A stretch of 64,000 nucleotides of DNA from Bigelowiella natans CCMP2755. Taxonomy: Eukaryota > Cercozoa > Chlorarachniophyceae. Position 1 is the stretch's first letter, and every line of letters starts with the position of its first letter. Made by a program: the position numbers and the translations under genes. The DNA lies in the NCBI GenBank assembly GCA_000320545.1, contig ADNK01000985.1, positions 24,618 through 88,617 of the forward strand, read 5' to 3'. The notes below the pieces were generated by a model that was not told where the DNA came from, made no database searches, and saw only the letters and a program-made list of their open reading frames with translations. Shown here piece after piece: positions 1-13,316 of this stretch.

Positions 1-448
1 AACAATAGAAATAGACAATTTTTCAAACCTAAGATCTAACAAAAACAAACACAATAATATGATGTGATTTCGAGATCTGATCTAACTTGACTAACCCATG
101 TCTCAACGGATCCCTATTTCTCTGCCTGGGAAAAGAAAACCTGTTAATTACATGCCATTTGGGTTAAAATTAGTGTAATACACACCAAAATTTGGGATCA
201 ATCCGAATGAGCGAGTTGAGATTGTGTCAGACGTATCTTGAGGTATCCATCTATTTCGGTAGGGTCAAAAGTAGGAGTATTTTTTAGCTAACGGCGGTCG
301 AAATTGCGGTAAATTCTAATAGCGTCCCATATTTTCTAATCTATCTTAAACATTTTCCTCCGCCAGTTCGTCTCACAACAGAACAAGTCGCAGCCAGGAC
401 TTAGCACGATACGATCATCATCCCCATTCATTTGAATCCTTCTTAAAG
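1..448. other. 5' flank of kinesin gene, no gene seen
   Basis: No open reading frame or RNA gene is recognisable here. It lies directly upstream of the kinesin start codon at 449 and presumably holds its promoter and 5' UTR. An A/T-rich first 300 bases gives way to a C/A-rich leader. No convincing TATA box or other core promoter element can be singled out by eye. Confidence 0.4.
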
Positions 449-2747
449 ATGGCAGGGGGTGGTGATAATGTACAAGTAGCTGTTAGGGTCAGGTAGTTTG
501 GACAAATCCTAATTTATCACCGACAAAAGTCGCCTTAGATATCACGCCTTGCAATGGTGTCAATCTCCACTTTGAATTCTTAACAGACCCTTCAACAAGC
601 GCGAGAAGTCACGCAATGCTAAAATGGTGGCTATATTGTACATTTTTAAATATTCCTATGTGCTCGAAACATCTATGAGTCGTCGAGGTTGCTATTTGAG
701 TATGATTTCACTGTGGTTCCTAATGTCGTCAAAGGTGGTCTTCATGGATGGGAAAGAAACCCGCCTCGCTTCTGGCAAGGGCGACGAGTAGTCTGATCAA
801 TACCCTTCTTGTATATTTCTTTGATTTTGTTTTTTCCCTATTTTGAACAGTCGGAAGTTCACGTTTGACTATAGTTTTTGGAGTCACGATCCAAAGAAAA
901 AGAGCAAATTTGCTGGCCAGGAGTATAAACATTATTCACGTTATGCTGTACATACTTGAGATACTCTTCTCTTTTTGGTAGGGATGTGTTTAATAATCTT
1001 GGGACAATGGTTCTCGACAACGCATTCAATGGATACAACGCCTCTCTTCTAGCATATGGCCAGACAGGTCTGGATGTAGCCGTCCACCCAGATGACCGTG
1101 ATTATGATGATAATGACGTTACATAATCTTCAGGTTCTGGAAAGAGTTACACAATGATGGGTGCTGACGGTGAGCAAAGGGTTCGTGTAAATAATATATA
1201 CAACGACGTGCCGATCACACGGACTATTGTGCAGGATATCTTATTAAAGGTGTCGGTTTGATTCTCTCTTTTTAGGGCATAATACCCAGACTCAGTGAAG
1301 CATTGTTTGAGAGAGGTAGTACCGATTATTGCAAGGTTCTTATACGGAATAACTCGCCGTAAATTATTGATTTCCCCCAGCCAAATCGGACGATACCAAG
1401 GGCATGAGTTACAAGGTGGAGCTGTCGTACCTTGAGATTTACAGGTAACCATCTACAATGTGTAAATTCTTGTTGTATCTGATCAAGTATTTTACAGTGA
1501 GAGAATTCGCGATCTGCTGTCACCAAATGCGAACAAAAAGAAGGTATGAAGAAAAAATCTCTTTTAGTAAATATTTCACCTCGAAATCAGTCTTCTTCTC
1601 CAAGTTATGTACTTTGAACCTATTCGTCACCTTCTTAGGGTTTAAAAGTAAGAGAGGACCCTGAAACTGGCCCTTACGTAGACGGCTTGTTAACATGTGC
1701 CGTTAGTAGCTTCGAAGAATTGGAGAAACTGATGGTACATTATAGCTAACTCTTGTAATATGAGAAGGAACCTTCAAATAGGTAATCTGGGTGATATTAA
1801 CATCGACAATTTCCAGGTGATTGGAAACAAAACAAGGACAGTGGCAGCAACGAAGATGAATGCCCAGGTTTAGTGAGATTATGGAGATTATATTGTGTTT
1901 TCTTCTTTGTATTGTTAATGTGACCTCGTCTATCCATCAGTCGTCTCGGTCGCATGCGGTTCTGACCATCACTTTCATCGCTACCCGTGAAGATGACGTG
2001 ACGAATCTCTCCACTTCTCAAACCTCTAAAATACAACTTGTGGACTTGGCTGGTATGACACCTTCCTCTACCTCCTAATGATGACCCCCTTTCCATTACC
2101 ACTGAATCTGGATCTTGGCACTTACTCCGCTCCATCACTGCGTCGTGTAGGTTCTGAAAGAGTTTCCAAGTCTGGTGTGAAGGGGGTGGGCTTAAGAGAG
2201 GCGGCAATGATTAACAAATCTCTCACTACGTTGGGAATGGTCCTAGCCAGCTAACACCGTCAATCTATTTGAGTATTGTGTTGCTATGGTGACGCATAGA
2301 TGCACACGCATACACATTAATACCATTCTTTTATCACCGTCTTCCAATAAGGAAACACGTTGTGCTATACCAACGATCGTAACGACTCTCTCAGGTTATA
2401 TCTTCTTTGGCAAAGAAAGGAGGCGGGGCAAAAGGAGTATTTGTCCCATATCGAGACTCTGTATTAACATGGCTTCTGAAAGAATCGCTCGGTTGGCTAT
2501 GACGATTCTTTTGTGTTAAGTTCTGTTCGATAAAGAAGGCAGAGTTGTGCTTTCATCATGCCTACTTGGATTTCTTCGATAAGCTTTTCATATCCTCTTC
2601 TTGCATTACTGATTGCATGATCCAACAGGTGGCAATGCAAAGACAGTGATGATTGCTGCTTTAAGTCCTGCTGATATCAACTACGAGGAAACTTTGAGCA
2701 CCCTTCGATATGCCAACAGAATGAAACAAATTTTGAACGTTGCTAAG
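449..2747 (+). other. Kinesin motor domain exons
   Basis: The ATP-driven microtubule motor head. The P-loop [13 protein letters not shown] is split over the exons ending at 1067 and spanning 1134-1169. Switch I appears as [10 protein letters not shown] (from 1941) and switch II as [14 protein letters not shown] across the intron at 2052-2150. The loop [15 protein letters not shown] is rejoined across the 2240-2393 intron, and [12 protein letters not shown] plus LSTLRYANR follow. All catalytic motifs are intact, so the motor should be active. The insert KKGGGAKG before the VPYRDS motif is the family's K-rich loop position (loop 12), where kinesin-3 motors carry lysines that bind the tubulin tail. 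Confidence 0.93.
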
Positions 2748-4382
2748 GTCGAGCTATATATTCGAGATGATGATGATGCTCTAAGAGAATAACGATACTT
2801 ACTCCGAAATTAGCAACAAAATATCCGATTGTCTGCGACATGACATGTTTTGTCATTTTGTAGATGACGAACTAAGTCTTCAGGAATGCTTTGATTCTAA
2901 TGATTATTACCATCATCATCCACCACCACCAACAGACTGATTTGCAGTTGAAGTTAAGTAGTCCACCACACATCGGTGACTGAAACTGACCTATTTCGAC
3001 TTCATTTGCTGCTGCTGCTGTTGCTGCTGACTAGGTCAATGAAGATCCAAATGCAGCTTTGATTCGTCAGTTAAGGGAAGAGATCGAAGCCCTTAAGAAT
3101 AGACTTGCTGGCAGTGGAGGTGCAGATGCAGGCGATATTAAAACGCTCCGGGATAAGTTAATTCAAAATAGGCTGGATAGAGAGAAAGAGCGGAAAGAAT
3201 GGGAAGAAAAATTGGCAGCTGCAAGGCGCGCTGCACAAATGGGGGAGCAAGCATTGGACTCACAGGGGATATCTGCAAAAAGGGTTGTAACAATAATAAT
3301 GATAATAATAATACCCAATTCCAATTCGCGAGAGCACTGACGACAACACACACACACACACACACACACACCGCGCGCGCGCGCATACATGTGCGTGTTG
3401 ATAGACATCATCGCAAAATGCATGCATAACCCAAAGTTGAAGTGTTATCGCTCCTCCTTCCCCTTGTGTCGCAATAATATTATGCTTTAATATTATGCTT
3501 TAATAATCATCTTCGAAACCACCACAGGATCTCACCGTACCACACTTTGTAAATCTCCATGAAGAGGATGATATGACCGAGAAGCTGTTCCATTACATTA
3601 AGAAGGATGTGTCGGAGACACTGATATGCTCCAGGAATCAGCAGAATATGACGTGCATCAAACTCTATGGTAATAAATTATTGGATTGCTCACATAAACA
3701 TACATCAAGACACGCAGCAGCAACAGCAGCAGCAGCAGCAGGTTAACCTTCTACTACTATTACAATTAGGGGTTGGAATTGAGCCTGAGCATTGTTACGT
3801 TCGGCCGCAAAAAGACGGGTCGTCTGTGTCTCTTGACAGCACAAAGAAGATCAATTCGAGCGAAAACCCGGCTAAAACTTTTATTAATGGTACTTTTAGT
3901 AGTAGTGTGAGAGTAGTATTTGCGAAGAGCAATTGTTTCCATCTAAACTATTCGTTAGTAATATTTTGACCTTCTGAACGTTTGGATTGCTGCTTGCTTT
4001 TAACAAACAAAAGGTAAGTTATTGATTGGTTCTGTGACTCTGGCGCATGGAGATCGCGTTGCTTTCGGGGCCGAGCAGATCTTCAGGTTTTTCCATCCGG
4101 AGGGAAAGACCGAGGAAGGAGAGGTATTACCATTTTTATATTTGAAAGTTTAAGTCCCACTAAGTATTTTCTCGCGTTTTTTCCAAGGAATTTGGTTGGA
4201 ATGAAGCTCAAAGTGAACTTGAAAAGAGTCCTGATTGGATTAAGTACAACAAGGTGATATTCATGAGAGGTAGATGGTATTCATATCAACGATATGAACC
4301 AGCCAATCATATTTTTTTCAAATGAATATATAATGAAACTATCTATCATCATCCTTTCCTCCTCACCTGCTGCTGCTGCTAT

Positions 4383-4415
<33 letters not shown>

Positions 4416-5258
4416 CAAATTGATCGTATTCTCACCACACCACGGACTAATACCATCTCTTCACAGGAACAACAGGAACGTGCATCAGAACTTGAGGCAC
4501 TGCGCAAACGCGAGGAAGACCGCAAGCGGTTGGTAGAGCAAAGAATGACCAAAAAACTCGACAAACTCAGGCGAATATCTGCCTTAGCCGAGAAAGATAC
4601 GGTGAGTTGTCGTCTAATGTTCTTCTTCTCCTAACTTGATTTGATCAAATATTCTATGATGTTTCTTTTTGTACAGTTAAGAGAGCTCAAGAATGATAGG
4701 ACTACAAAATTGGAGTAATACATCTTACCTTATCACCAATTGGTCGTTATGACAATCATTTTTTAATTTTGCCTCACATATAAGACTACCACTTTATCCA
4801 ACGACAACCCTCATATTTCCCCCCTTTAATTATTATTTTATAATGCAAAAATGGCTTCTTCTTCTCCTTCTTCTTCTTCTTCTTCTTCTTCTTCTGCTCT
4901 TCCTCAGGGATCCATATAGGGAGCTGGTCGTGCTCGTGGACGAGATGAATGCAATTTGCCGCGCCCTCGGTATAATAATGTCCATGGAATGGGGGGGTGT
5001 TAGTGAGCAGTATGACGATGATGATTATTATTACTCCGATCAATTGATTAATTGCAATGCCCTGTCAACGGACGACGACGAGGAGATCATGATGATGATG
5101 ATGATAATATGTTCTCTTTATCATCATCAGGTATTCTGGGGGATACTCAGTTCAAACTAGAACTTGTCAGCGATGGTGCAGCGCCTGAAAACATTGGAAA
5201 GCCAAGGAAAGGTGGTGATATGAGTGGTAGTGGTTGTAGTATGACCAGACATTATGTA

Positions 5259-5301
<43 letters not shown>

Positions 5302-5320
5302 TGTCATAGATGCACATATG

Positions 5321-5357
<37 letters not shown>

Positions 5358-7569
5358 AATTAGTCACTAATGCTATTACTGTTAAGCTCCACCGTACTAC
5401 ACACTACTACTGCTGTTGCTTCTCCTGCTGCTGTACTAAAAATACTTTTATTACCTAGGTGTCATTGTTGCTAATTATAGCTCGGAAGATCCAACAGAGC
5501 TGAACTGCAATAAAGATGATGGAATTGATATTCTTCATGTCACCAAAGATGGGCACGCATTGGTAGTAATATTGAACATGAATAATAAGCGTAGTAGTTG
5601 AGGTTGGTAGGTAGTAGCTATGGATCATCATACATCCTCCACATATAATATGTAACAATCGAATGTGCAGTGGTTCAATATATCGTGTTATTCTATGAGC
5701 AAGATATGCACTCCTGCTACGAAAACAATCGTTGGTTCATCATTACTATCATCATACAAAAGGTTCAAAATGGTCAAGAGATCGGTTGGATTCCGTCAAA
5801 TTACATATACCCAGAACCAAAGATGAATTTGGAAGGCAATTCAGCTTGGGCTTTGACTCCGCAAAGTGTTAGACATCTGGTTGATTACAACAACAACAAC
5901 AACAACAACAACCGCTACCAACACCAACACTACCATAACATATTGATATAGGAAAAGAATTATATAGTTGTAGTGGAATATATACTCTCATTTATTTTAT
6001 AATCAGACTTCATCTCGCCTGGAAATTCGCGCTTTTCGTAAGGACTTAATAGCATTAACTTTTTCCAACTACATATAATAACACATATGATAGACCAATA
6101 TCATATCATGGAAGACTAAATCGACCGTAAATTGCGATTATGATGGCGTGATTTGTGAAAAAGCGTTCTTTTAAACTTTGTTCATCTCTCATGCACCACC
6201 ACCACCACCACCAGGCAATATGGGCAATGAGTGGATGCAAAAAGTGGAGAGTGGCAAACGATCGCAGTACCGATGCAAATGGTGGGTGTCTACATACATA
6301 CCTACCTACCTACCTACCTCTAATCCTAGTACTACTACTAGTAGTAGTTGTTGTAGCAGTAACACATCGTGTTTACAATATTAACCGGCACGCGAAATCA
6401 TAGTATTAATTCATGAGGAAAATGATGATGAGCTCCATACCTCTTCTCCCCCTCCTCCTCCTCCTCCTCCTCCTCCTCCTCATCCTTCAGGGACGTACCT
6501 CTTTTTCTCCAACGCCTCAAGGCTTTGAGGAGAGTCTACAATAATATGAGATCCGCCAGCACTAAAAGAACCGTGACGTAAGAATCATCATTGATGACTA
6601 ATAAAAACTGCCATTATTTCATATTTTCGTCTTGTGTCCTGCGAGTCCTCCAACTCTGTTCTTTCTCCTCTCTCTACGATACAATTATTCTCACGCTATC
6701 ACAAACAAATACTAGGTATAACCCTACCGAAATTCTACTCCAAGATGAATTGAGGTCGGTCGTTGCTCACACCCTGTTAGAGATCCAGAGATTGAAAATA
6801 AATACAGATTTGAGAGCTTTATTTGTAGTGGTAGAAGTAGTGGTGGTGGTGGTAGTAGTAGGGGTAGTAATGTAGACAAAATATATGTGCTATATATGAA
6901 ATATATGATTTAAATGAATTATGTAGCGTCTATTGTAGTATAGCATAATCGTCGTTTGTACTGCTGCTGCTGCTGCTGCCGCTACTTGTGAACTTATCTG
7001 AGCAGCTATATTTATCCCCACAGAAGCTACTTGTGAACTTATCTGAGCAGCTACATTTATCCCCACAGAAGCGTTGGAGTAGCAAGTGTTCGGATGTATC
7101 CGTTGCTGTTTTCTGGGAATGATAAAGATGTTAAGGTACAGAGTTACGACAATTAAGAGTAGAGGGATAGAGAGAGGGGGGGGGAGAGAACAGAAAACCA
7201 TGCCGTTAAGCAAGAGCAATTGGACAGAAATGTAGCGTATCAGCTATTGTCAGTTATCATCTTTAGTATTTGTTCCATCACAACTAGGCTCGAGTACCCA
7301 TTCTAGATGCAAACGGAAACACTCTCGGTCGGCCATCATGAGTGTTATAAATGACTTGCAATATTACTCTATTCTGCAGCTTCTTGAAAGAAAAAATGAT
7401 TATTTCTTTGTGCATTTAGCAGGGTATTGAAGAGTTTGTTTCTATGGTTGTTGCTACTACTGGCCTCCCTTTGTGATAATGATGATGATGATGATGATTG
7501 TCTCATCACTTCAGGATTAGTTGAAATCGAAATGGGACTTGAGCTCACGAAAAATGAATACATGGAGTA

Positions 7570-7613
<44 letters not shown>

Positions 7614-7767
7614 GAGGGGGGGACAGGGAAAGGCGAGTAGAGAGGTTAACACGTTTTCATTCCAAAAACAATAATATAATCACTCAATACTCGCAGAGAT
7701 GAAGATGAATTGCGAATAGGCAAATTAACTGCAAATTCTGGTACTTAACTTTCTCTTCTATCTCCCA

Positions 7768-7852
<85 letters not shown>

Positions 7853-8688
7853 TAATGGTATATATTATTCGGTAACCTCGGTCTCTGTTGTCTCTGCCTG
7901 ACCTTTTGTTCTTGTCCTCCTCTTTACTACAAACGATGTGCCTCCTCCTCCTCCTCCTCCTCCTCCTCCTCCTCCTCCTTTGTTTCATTAATCAGGTGCT
8001 ACCATAATTGTACGAGTTGTTCGGGTCGTGGAGATCAATTCTATGCTACTGCCGATGCCAGAAAGAATATCAAAGAAAGGTATACTGATTACTGATATAT
8101 GACATCTGTCATTCGTTTTCTCTCTCGCCATATTTCTTGTAAAGTATGTGTACATCTGCATAACACCTCACCACTACTTTTTCTTCGCCTACATATTACT
8201 GTCTTCTTACTTTTGCTGCTTGCTCATTATATACCCTCCTCCTCCTCCTCCTCCTCCACGTTACTGCTTCGTTCAACGTAGATGGGGGAATAGGCGTGGA
8301 GTTATGTGTGAGGCACACGTTCTGGAAAGCGCTTCCGGAAACTGCTGCCCAGACACGACTGCATAAGATTGAATGGAGCTCAGAAAGTTGTGATTTGCCG
8401 CCAACTGGCCCAACGATCAAAGGAGGAGAAAATGTTGACAGGAAGGAAGGGGAAGTAGCGACGGCAAATAAAAAACAGTCACTCTCTACTTCCCCTGCTG
8501 TTGCAAAAGAACAAGATTCTTCATCTTCTACCTCAAAAGAAACCAAAACTACAGGTGCTCAGAAGCAATCTGCAGATGAGGTTGAGTGATAGCGAGTAGT
8601 CAATGCTCATGAATATGATCAAGAGTTCATCTTACATGATGATACGTAAGAGGACATGATTGTGTCACAGGGTCAGAATCATTGCAGG

Positions 8689-8725
<37 letters not shown>

Positions 8726-8867
8726 TTTATATAAATTTTTATAAAATACATAAACACTAAATGCAGGTACCTTAGTATGAGGCTAAGACCGACTCGTCTT
8801 TATTTTCCTGCTGCTGCCTGCCTGCCTGCCTGTCTGCCTGCCTGCTTTTCTGCTGTCAATGCCAATA

Positions 8868-8914
<47 letters not shown>

Positions 8915-9955
8915 CGCTCGCTTTCTCAGATTGCAGCAGTCTTAGAGCTAGAGGCTTTGAAGAAGAAATTGAAGGCTGAGAGGAATACACTACTCGCGAA
9001 ACGAGTAAACATTCGGAATCTAAGGAAATCCAACTTAAATTCAAGGCAGCAGCTTGCTAAAGATATTTCAAAGCAGAGGAAGATGTTTAATGAAGTCAGG
9101 ACTGTGATGCAAAAGCTTCAAGCTCGTCAGGTATTATTATTCAAATGTTTGTTCGGGTTAGGGTTAGTTCGTAATTACTATTTTAATTGCATTGATGATA
9201 CTTTTCTTCTCGTTATATGCAATAATTATAATGATGGATGCTCTATTGCTACCATTCGAAAATCCCAATGTTGGTTGGTCACTTTTTTTGGAATATCGTA
9301 CACAATCTCGTCATCAGGTCAAGCTTCCTCCACAGAGTGAGGATGCAAAACTCGAAGGAAAGGAGGCAAAATCCAGAGCGAAACAACGAGCACTACAGAA
9401 ACGTCTGACCAGTAAGATCAATGAGATCAAAACTAAATCGAAGGTAGAAAATGCAGTAGTAGGTGATCGATCCCCGCACACGACGGGTTTATATTTCGCA
9501 ATAAATCGTTAAGGCAGCATGCAAATGGTTGGTGATTCATCGTAGTGATGATGGTGATAATAATGGCGCAAAGGATGATGACTTTGCCTCGATGGCTGAA
9601 TATCAGTCTCTGAGATGCAACAACAATTCCCAAAACTATCATCTACCCAGCGAACAAAACTATTGATGAATCACAAGCCTTTTCTACCAGAACAGTCAAT
9701 TTCATTTCATTGTTTGAGAGAAAGTGATGACAGGAGGAGGATTTGCCTAATCCTCGTCTGTGGAGTGAGCAACGAACCACATATCTACCTCTTCTTCTTC
9801 TTCTTCTTCTTGTTTCTCTGAATTACTTCTTATTACTGCTACTACTGAATCATCATTAGGTCATTACAGATCAGTATAATCAAATGCGCACAAGCTATCA
9901 GGGAGCGCAGAAGCAATGCGATCAACTTGCTCAACAGGAAGCGGTATTACTGACT

Positions 9956-9988
<33 letters not shown>

Positions 9989-10002
9989 CACTGAGATCAA
10001 TA

Positions 10003-10034
<32 letters not shown>

Positions 10035-11974
10035 GTAACGTCAAAGAACAGCTCCTCAAAGATACTACTAATACTACTTCATCCTCTTGCATAGCATCTT
10101 AAACGAGACCAAGTCGAAATGCAGAAAAGGCACAAGTCCGCCCTAAACGAAGTTCTAAAGAAGATTCGTAGTATTAAGAACAAGGCTGCTGCTGCTGCTG
10201 CTGCTGCTACTGCTCCTGCTAAAGCACAGCAGCCTGCTTCATCCTCATTGCCACCTACCCCTCAAATCAACGATGCAGAACCCAAGGCGACTCCTACCAA
10301 TAAGAAGGAAGTAGGAGAGACGAGGGAGGAGGGGGGGGAGGAGACTACCACCGCAACTACTACCAATACAGGGCCGAAACCTCCGCCAACGAAATCCTCG
10401 TTGGTTGCGCTTAAGTTTCAACCTACGGTGTTGGGCATGATCTTTGCCGACTTCCGAGTGTTGGAGGTGCGGCCAGGCACCCAAGCACATGAAAAGGGTG
10501 TGCGAAAGGGATGGAGCTTGAAGAAAGCCAACGACACCGAGATCACAGAAGAGACAAATATGAAGGAGCTATTTATTAGATTTCGACAGATCGGCGCCCC
10601 CATCACGCTAGTATTCGAGACGAGTGAGATCGAAGATGGAGGCCTGGGAGGTATTGAAGAGGAAGAGGACGTAACCTGGACGTATCGGCTTAAACGCGAA
10701 GAACTGTGCGGTTATCGGTCTGTGGGTCTCAGAAACTCCCCTGACATGAAAGATATAGCCTATGATAAGAACAATAATATCATAGAAATCGGAGCAAATC
10801 AGCAAGAGTTTATCGTCATCGAAAGATTACACGACATCCTGAGCGCCCAGATTTACCTCCGACTTGAGGATGGAAGTGGGTGGGTATTTGCTCTGGATCC
10901 CAGAGATAAAGAGAGGGAAATAGTCGAGTTAGTCGGCATCAACAAATCAAGCACCACCGACAAAGAGAATAAAAACCAACAAGGAGCAGCGACGGATAAA
11001 GGTGGTATGGTTCCAAGAAAAGCAAACAGCGATGGAGAAAAGCAGATGGTTGCCGCTGCTGCACATCAGAAATTTGCAGAGGTAGCAGTGAAGAAAATAG
11101 TAGCATATATCAAGGACTTATTTTCTGTATGAAATATTGTCTCGAATTGTTGTATGCAAACACTTTCATCAAAACTTTGTGTGAGTTTGTGTATACATGT
11201 CTTTATGTGTATTTTGATTTTTATGTATGAGAATCATGAGGGACGTTCTTGATAGGTGAAACGGCTTTTGATTAACCAAAAAGTGGACCCAAACGTGGGA
11301 GACGACGACTCTGACACGGCTTTGCATTGGGCCGTCAGATGGGGAAATGTAGAAACCGTAGAGCTTCTATTAGCTAGGAAGGCTAACCCTAACTACAAAG
11401 GGAAAAGGGGTAATACCGCACTGATTGAGGCATGCTGGAAGGGATTCTCCGATATCACAAATATTCTTATCTCAAACAACGCGAAGGTAACAATAGTAGT
11501 AGAAGTTTGAAAGAGTTCTGACAACTCAACGGCTTCTCTTTGTATGGTGTTTGTTGTACTGCCTCACATACCTCAGCATGAATCATCATCATCATCATCA
11601 TTATCAGGTGAATGATACGACAGAGGCGGGGAATACAGGGTTACATTGGGCTTCATGGAAAGGACACAACCAAATTGTGAAAACTCTTCTAGCTGCTAAA
11701 GCAAAACCTGATACTGCAAATATGAAGGGCCGCACCCCTCTTCACTACGCATTTCGTCAGGTAGTGAGTGAGTAATGACTGTAATGCAACGATGAGAACA
11801 ATACCAGCACTAGTAAGTAAGTAGTAGCAGTAATCGCTCGCTACAGTAGAGAGCTAGCAACAGCACTATAATCGCCGAATCGTCGTTTCAATCAGCACAA
11901 CAACGAAATCATTACGCTGCTTCAACCCGCGATTTCAGAATACCAAGCAAGCGGTAGAGAGCATATATGTGTAC

Positions 11975-12047
<73 letters not shown>

Positions 12048-13284
12048 CAACGTCGATGTATGTATACATTGCTAATGAGGGATACGTAGGAAAATCGTGA
12101 AGAGTCAATATTAAAAAATATTACACACACACACACACATAACAAAGGTTGTATTGCACTGGCCTCACTGTAAACACCTTCTTTGTTGGATGAGTTGCTT
12201 TTTCTACTTATCAGGTGCAGATTTCGATGAAGTATCATTGTGGGGAAGTGTTGACATTGGCGCATCCTTCAAGCACCGCATCCGTAATTATTGAACGACT
12301 GAGTATCGTATCAAATATGATGATTCCAATAACGACTGCTGTCATTTCGATGATGTTATACTACTACTGTGCAACCGCCAATAAAATGACAAGACGACGT
12401 TCCTTCTCTCACTGCAACTCCTCATTCCGACTGACTACTTATTCATTAAAGGGGGATCACAAATGTCACCGGAATTCTTGGCCAATATGTGCAATGGCAC
12501 TCTCGTATTTGAGATGTGGATGAAGGCAAACTTGGACAAAAATCACCAGTAATATATGAGAGCAGACAGCCATACTTATTTATGTATTTATTTTGTATGT
12601 CAAATAAAGATAGGCACCTTCGTTTCCTCCATTAGCAAAAAATTACTTGGAATTGTAATGGGTTATTATTGTTATTTCTCTTTTCTGTTTGACGGTAGGG
12701 TTGAAGTTAGCAAAGACATGTTGAGTGATCTTAACAAGGAACAATTAGTCGATAAGTTGGCTATGATACAAAAACGGATGACCAACAGTGGGGACAGCGG
12801 CGAGACCCAAGAGAATGTAAAGCAATCGCAAAAGGTGTTTAAAGCGCTCACAGCCAGACTGCAAAAGATACAAAACGAAGAGGCATATGCAAGGAATCAG
12901 GTGTTCACTATGATGCGGATGCAAGACGAAAGCAACGAGATGGACGAAATGGAAAGCAAGGACGAAATGGAGGACATGAAGAAGCCTATTGCGCCTCCGC
13001 TTAGCATGAAAATTCTAGCTCAAACTGAAACAAAATTATCGGAAGCTGCTGACAGGAAGTATGCAGCATTAAATGGTTCTTCTTCGGCACTGATCAAGTA
13101 CTTGGAAGAGAAGTTTGGCAAGAAAGGAGAAGGATCAAATGAATCATCAATGAGTAGTAAAATTGCCATTAGTCCAGCATGGTCATCTGTGCGATTATTT
13201 GTTGCAACTGATGTCGAAGAAGCGGTGGATTCAAGCCGCAACGGTCAATACAAGTTTTGGTGGTGGTGGTTGTGGTGGTGGTGG

Positions 13285-13316
<32 letters not shown>

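Larger units (their letters stand above)
6204..8080 (+). other. Linker region of the kinesin gene with short, partly uncertain exons
   Basis: Probable exons are at about 6215-6278 ([19 protein letters not shown]), 6492-6577 (a basic helix ending [11 protein letters not shown]), 6717-6824 ([20 protein letters not shown]), 7380-7424, 7517-7570, 7698-7740 and 7996-8080 ([16 protein letters not shown]). Each is flanked by AG and GT. No domain is recognised. The cluster of cysteines in the last exon could bind zinc, but four ligands in standard spacing are not seen. A 45-bp tandem duplication lies at 6981-7070. Confidence 0.4.

Noticed and set aside
9150-9170. GTTAGGGTTAG telomere-like words (also near 33345)
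   Set aside because: Only two units at isolated intronic places; no telomeric array.
8777-9340. 187-codon + frame starting in the (CT)n tract
   Set aside because: Its first third is microsatellite and its end runs past a splice donor. Only the part from 8931 is a real kinesin exon.
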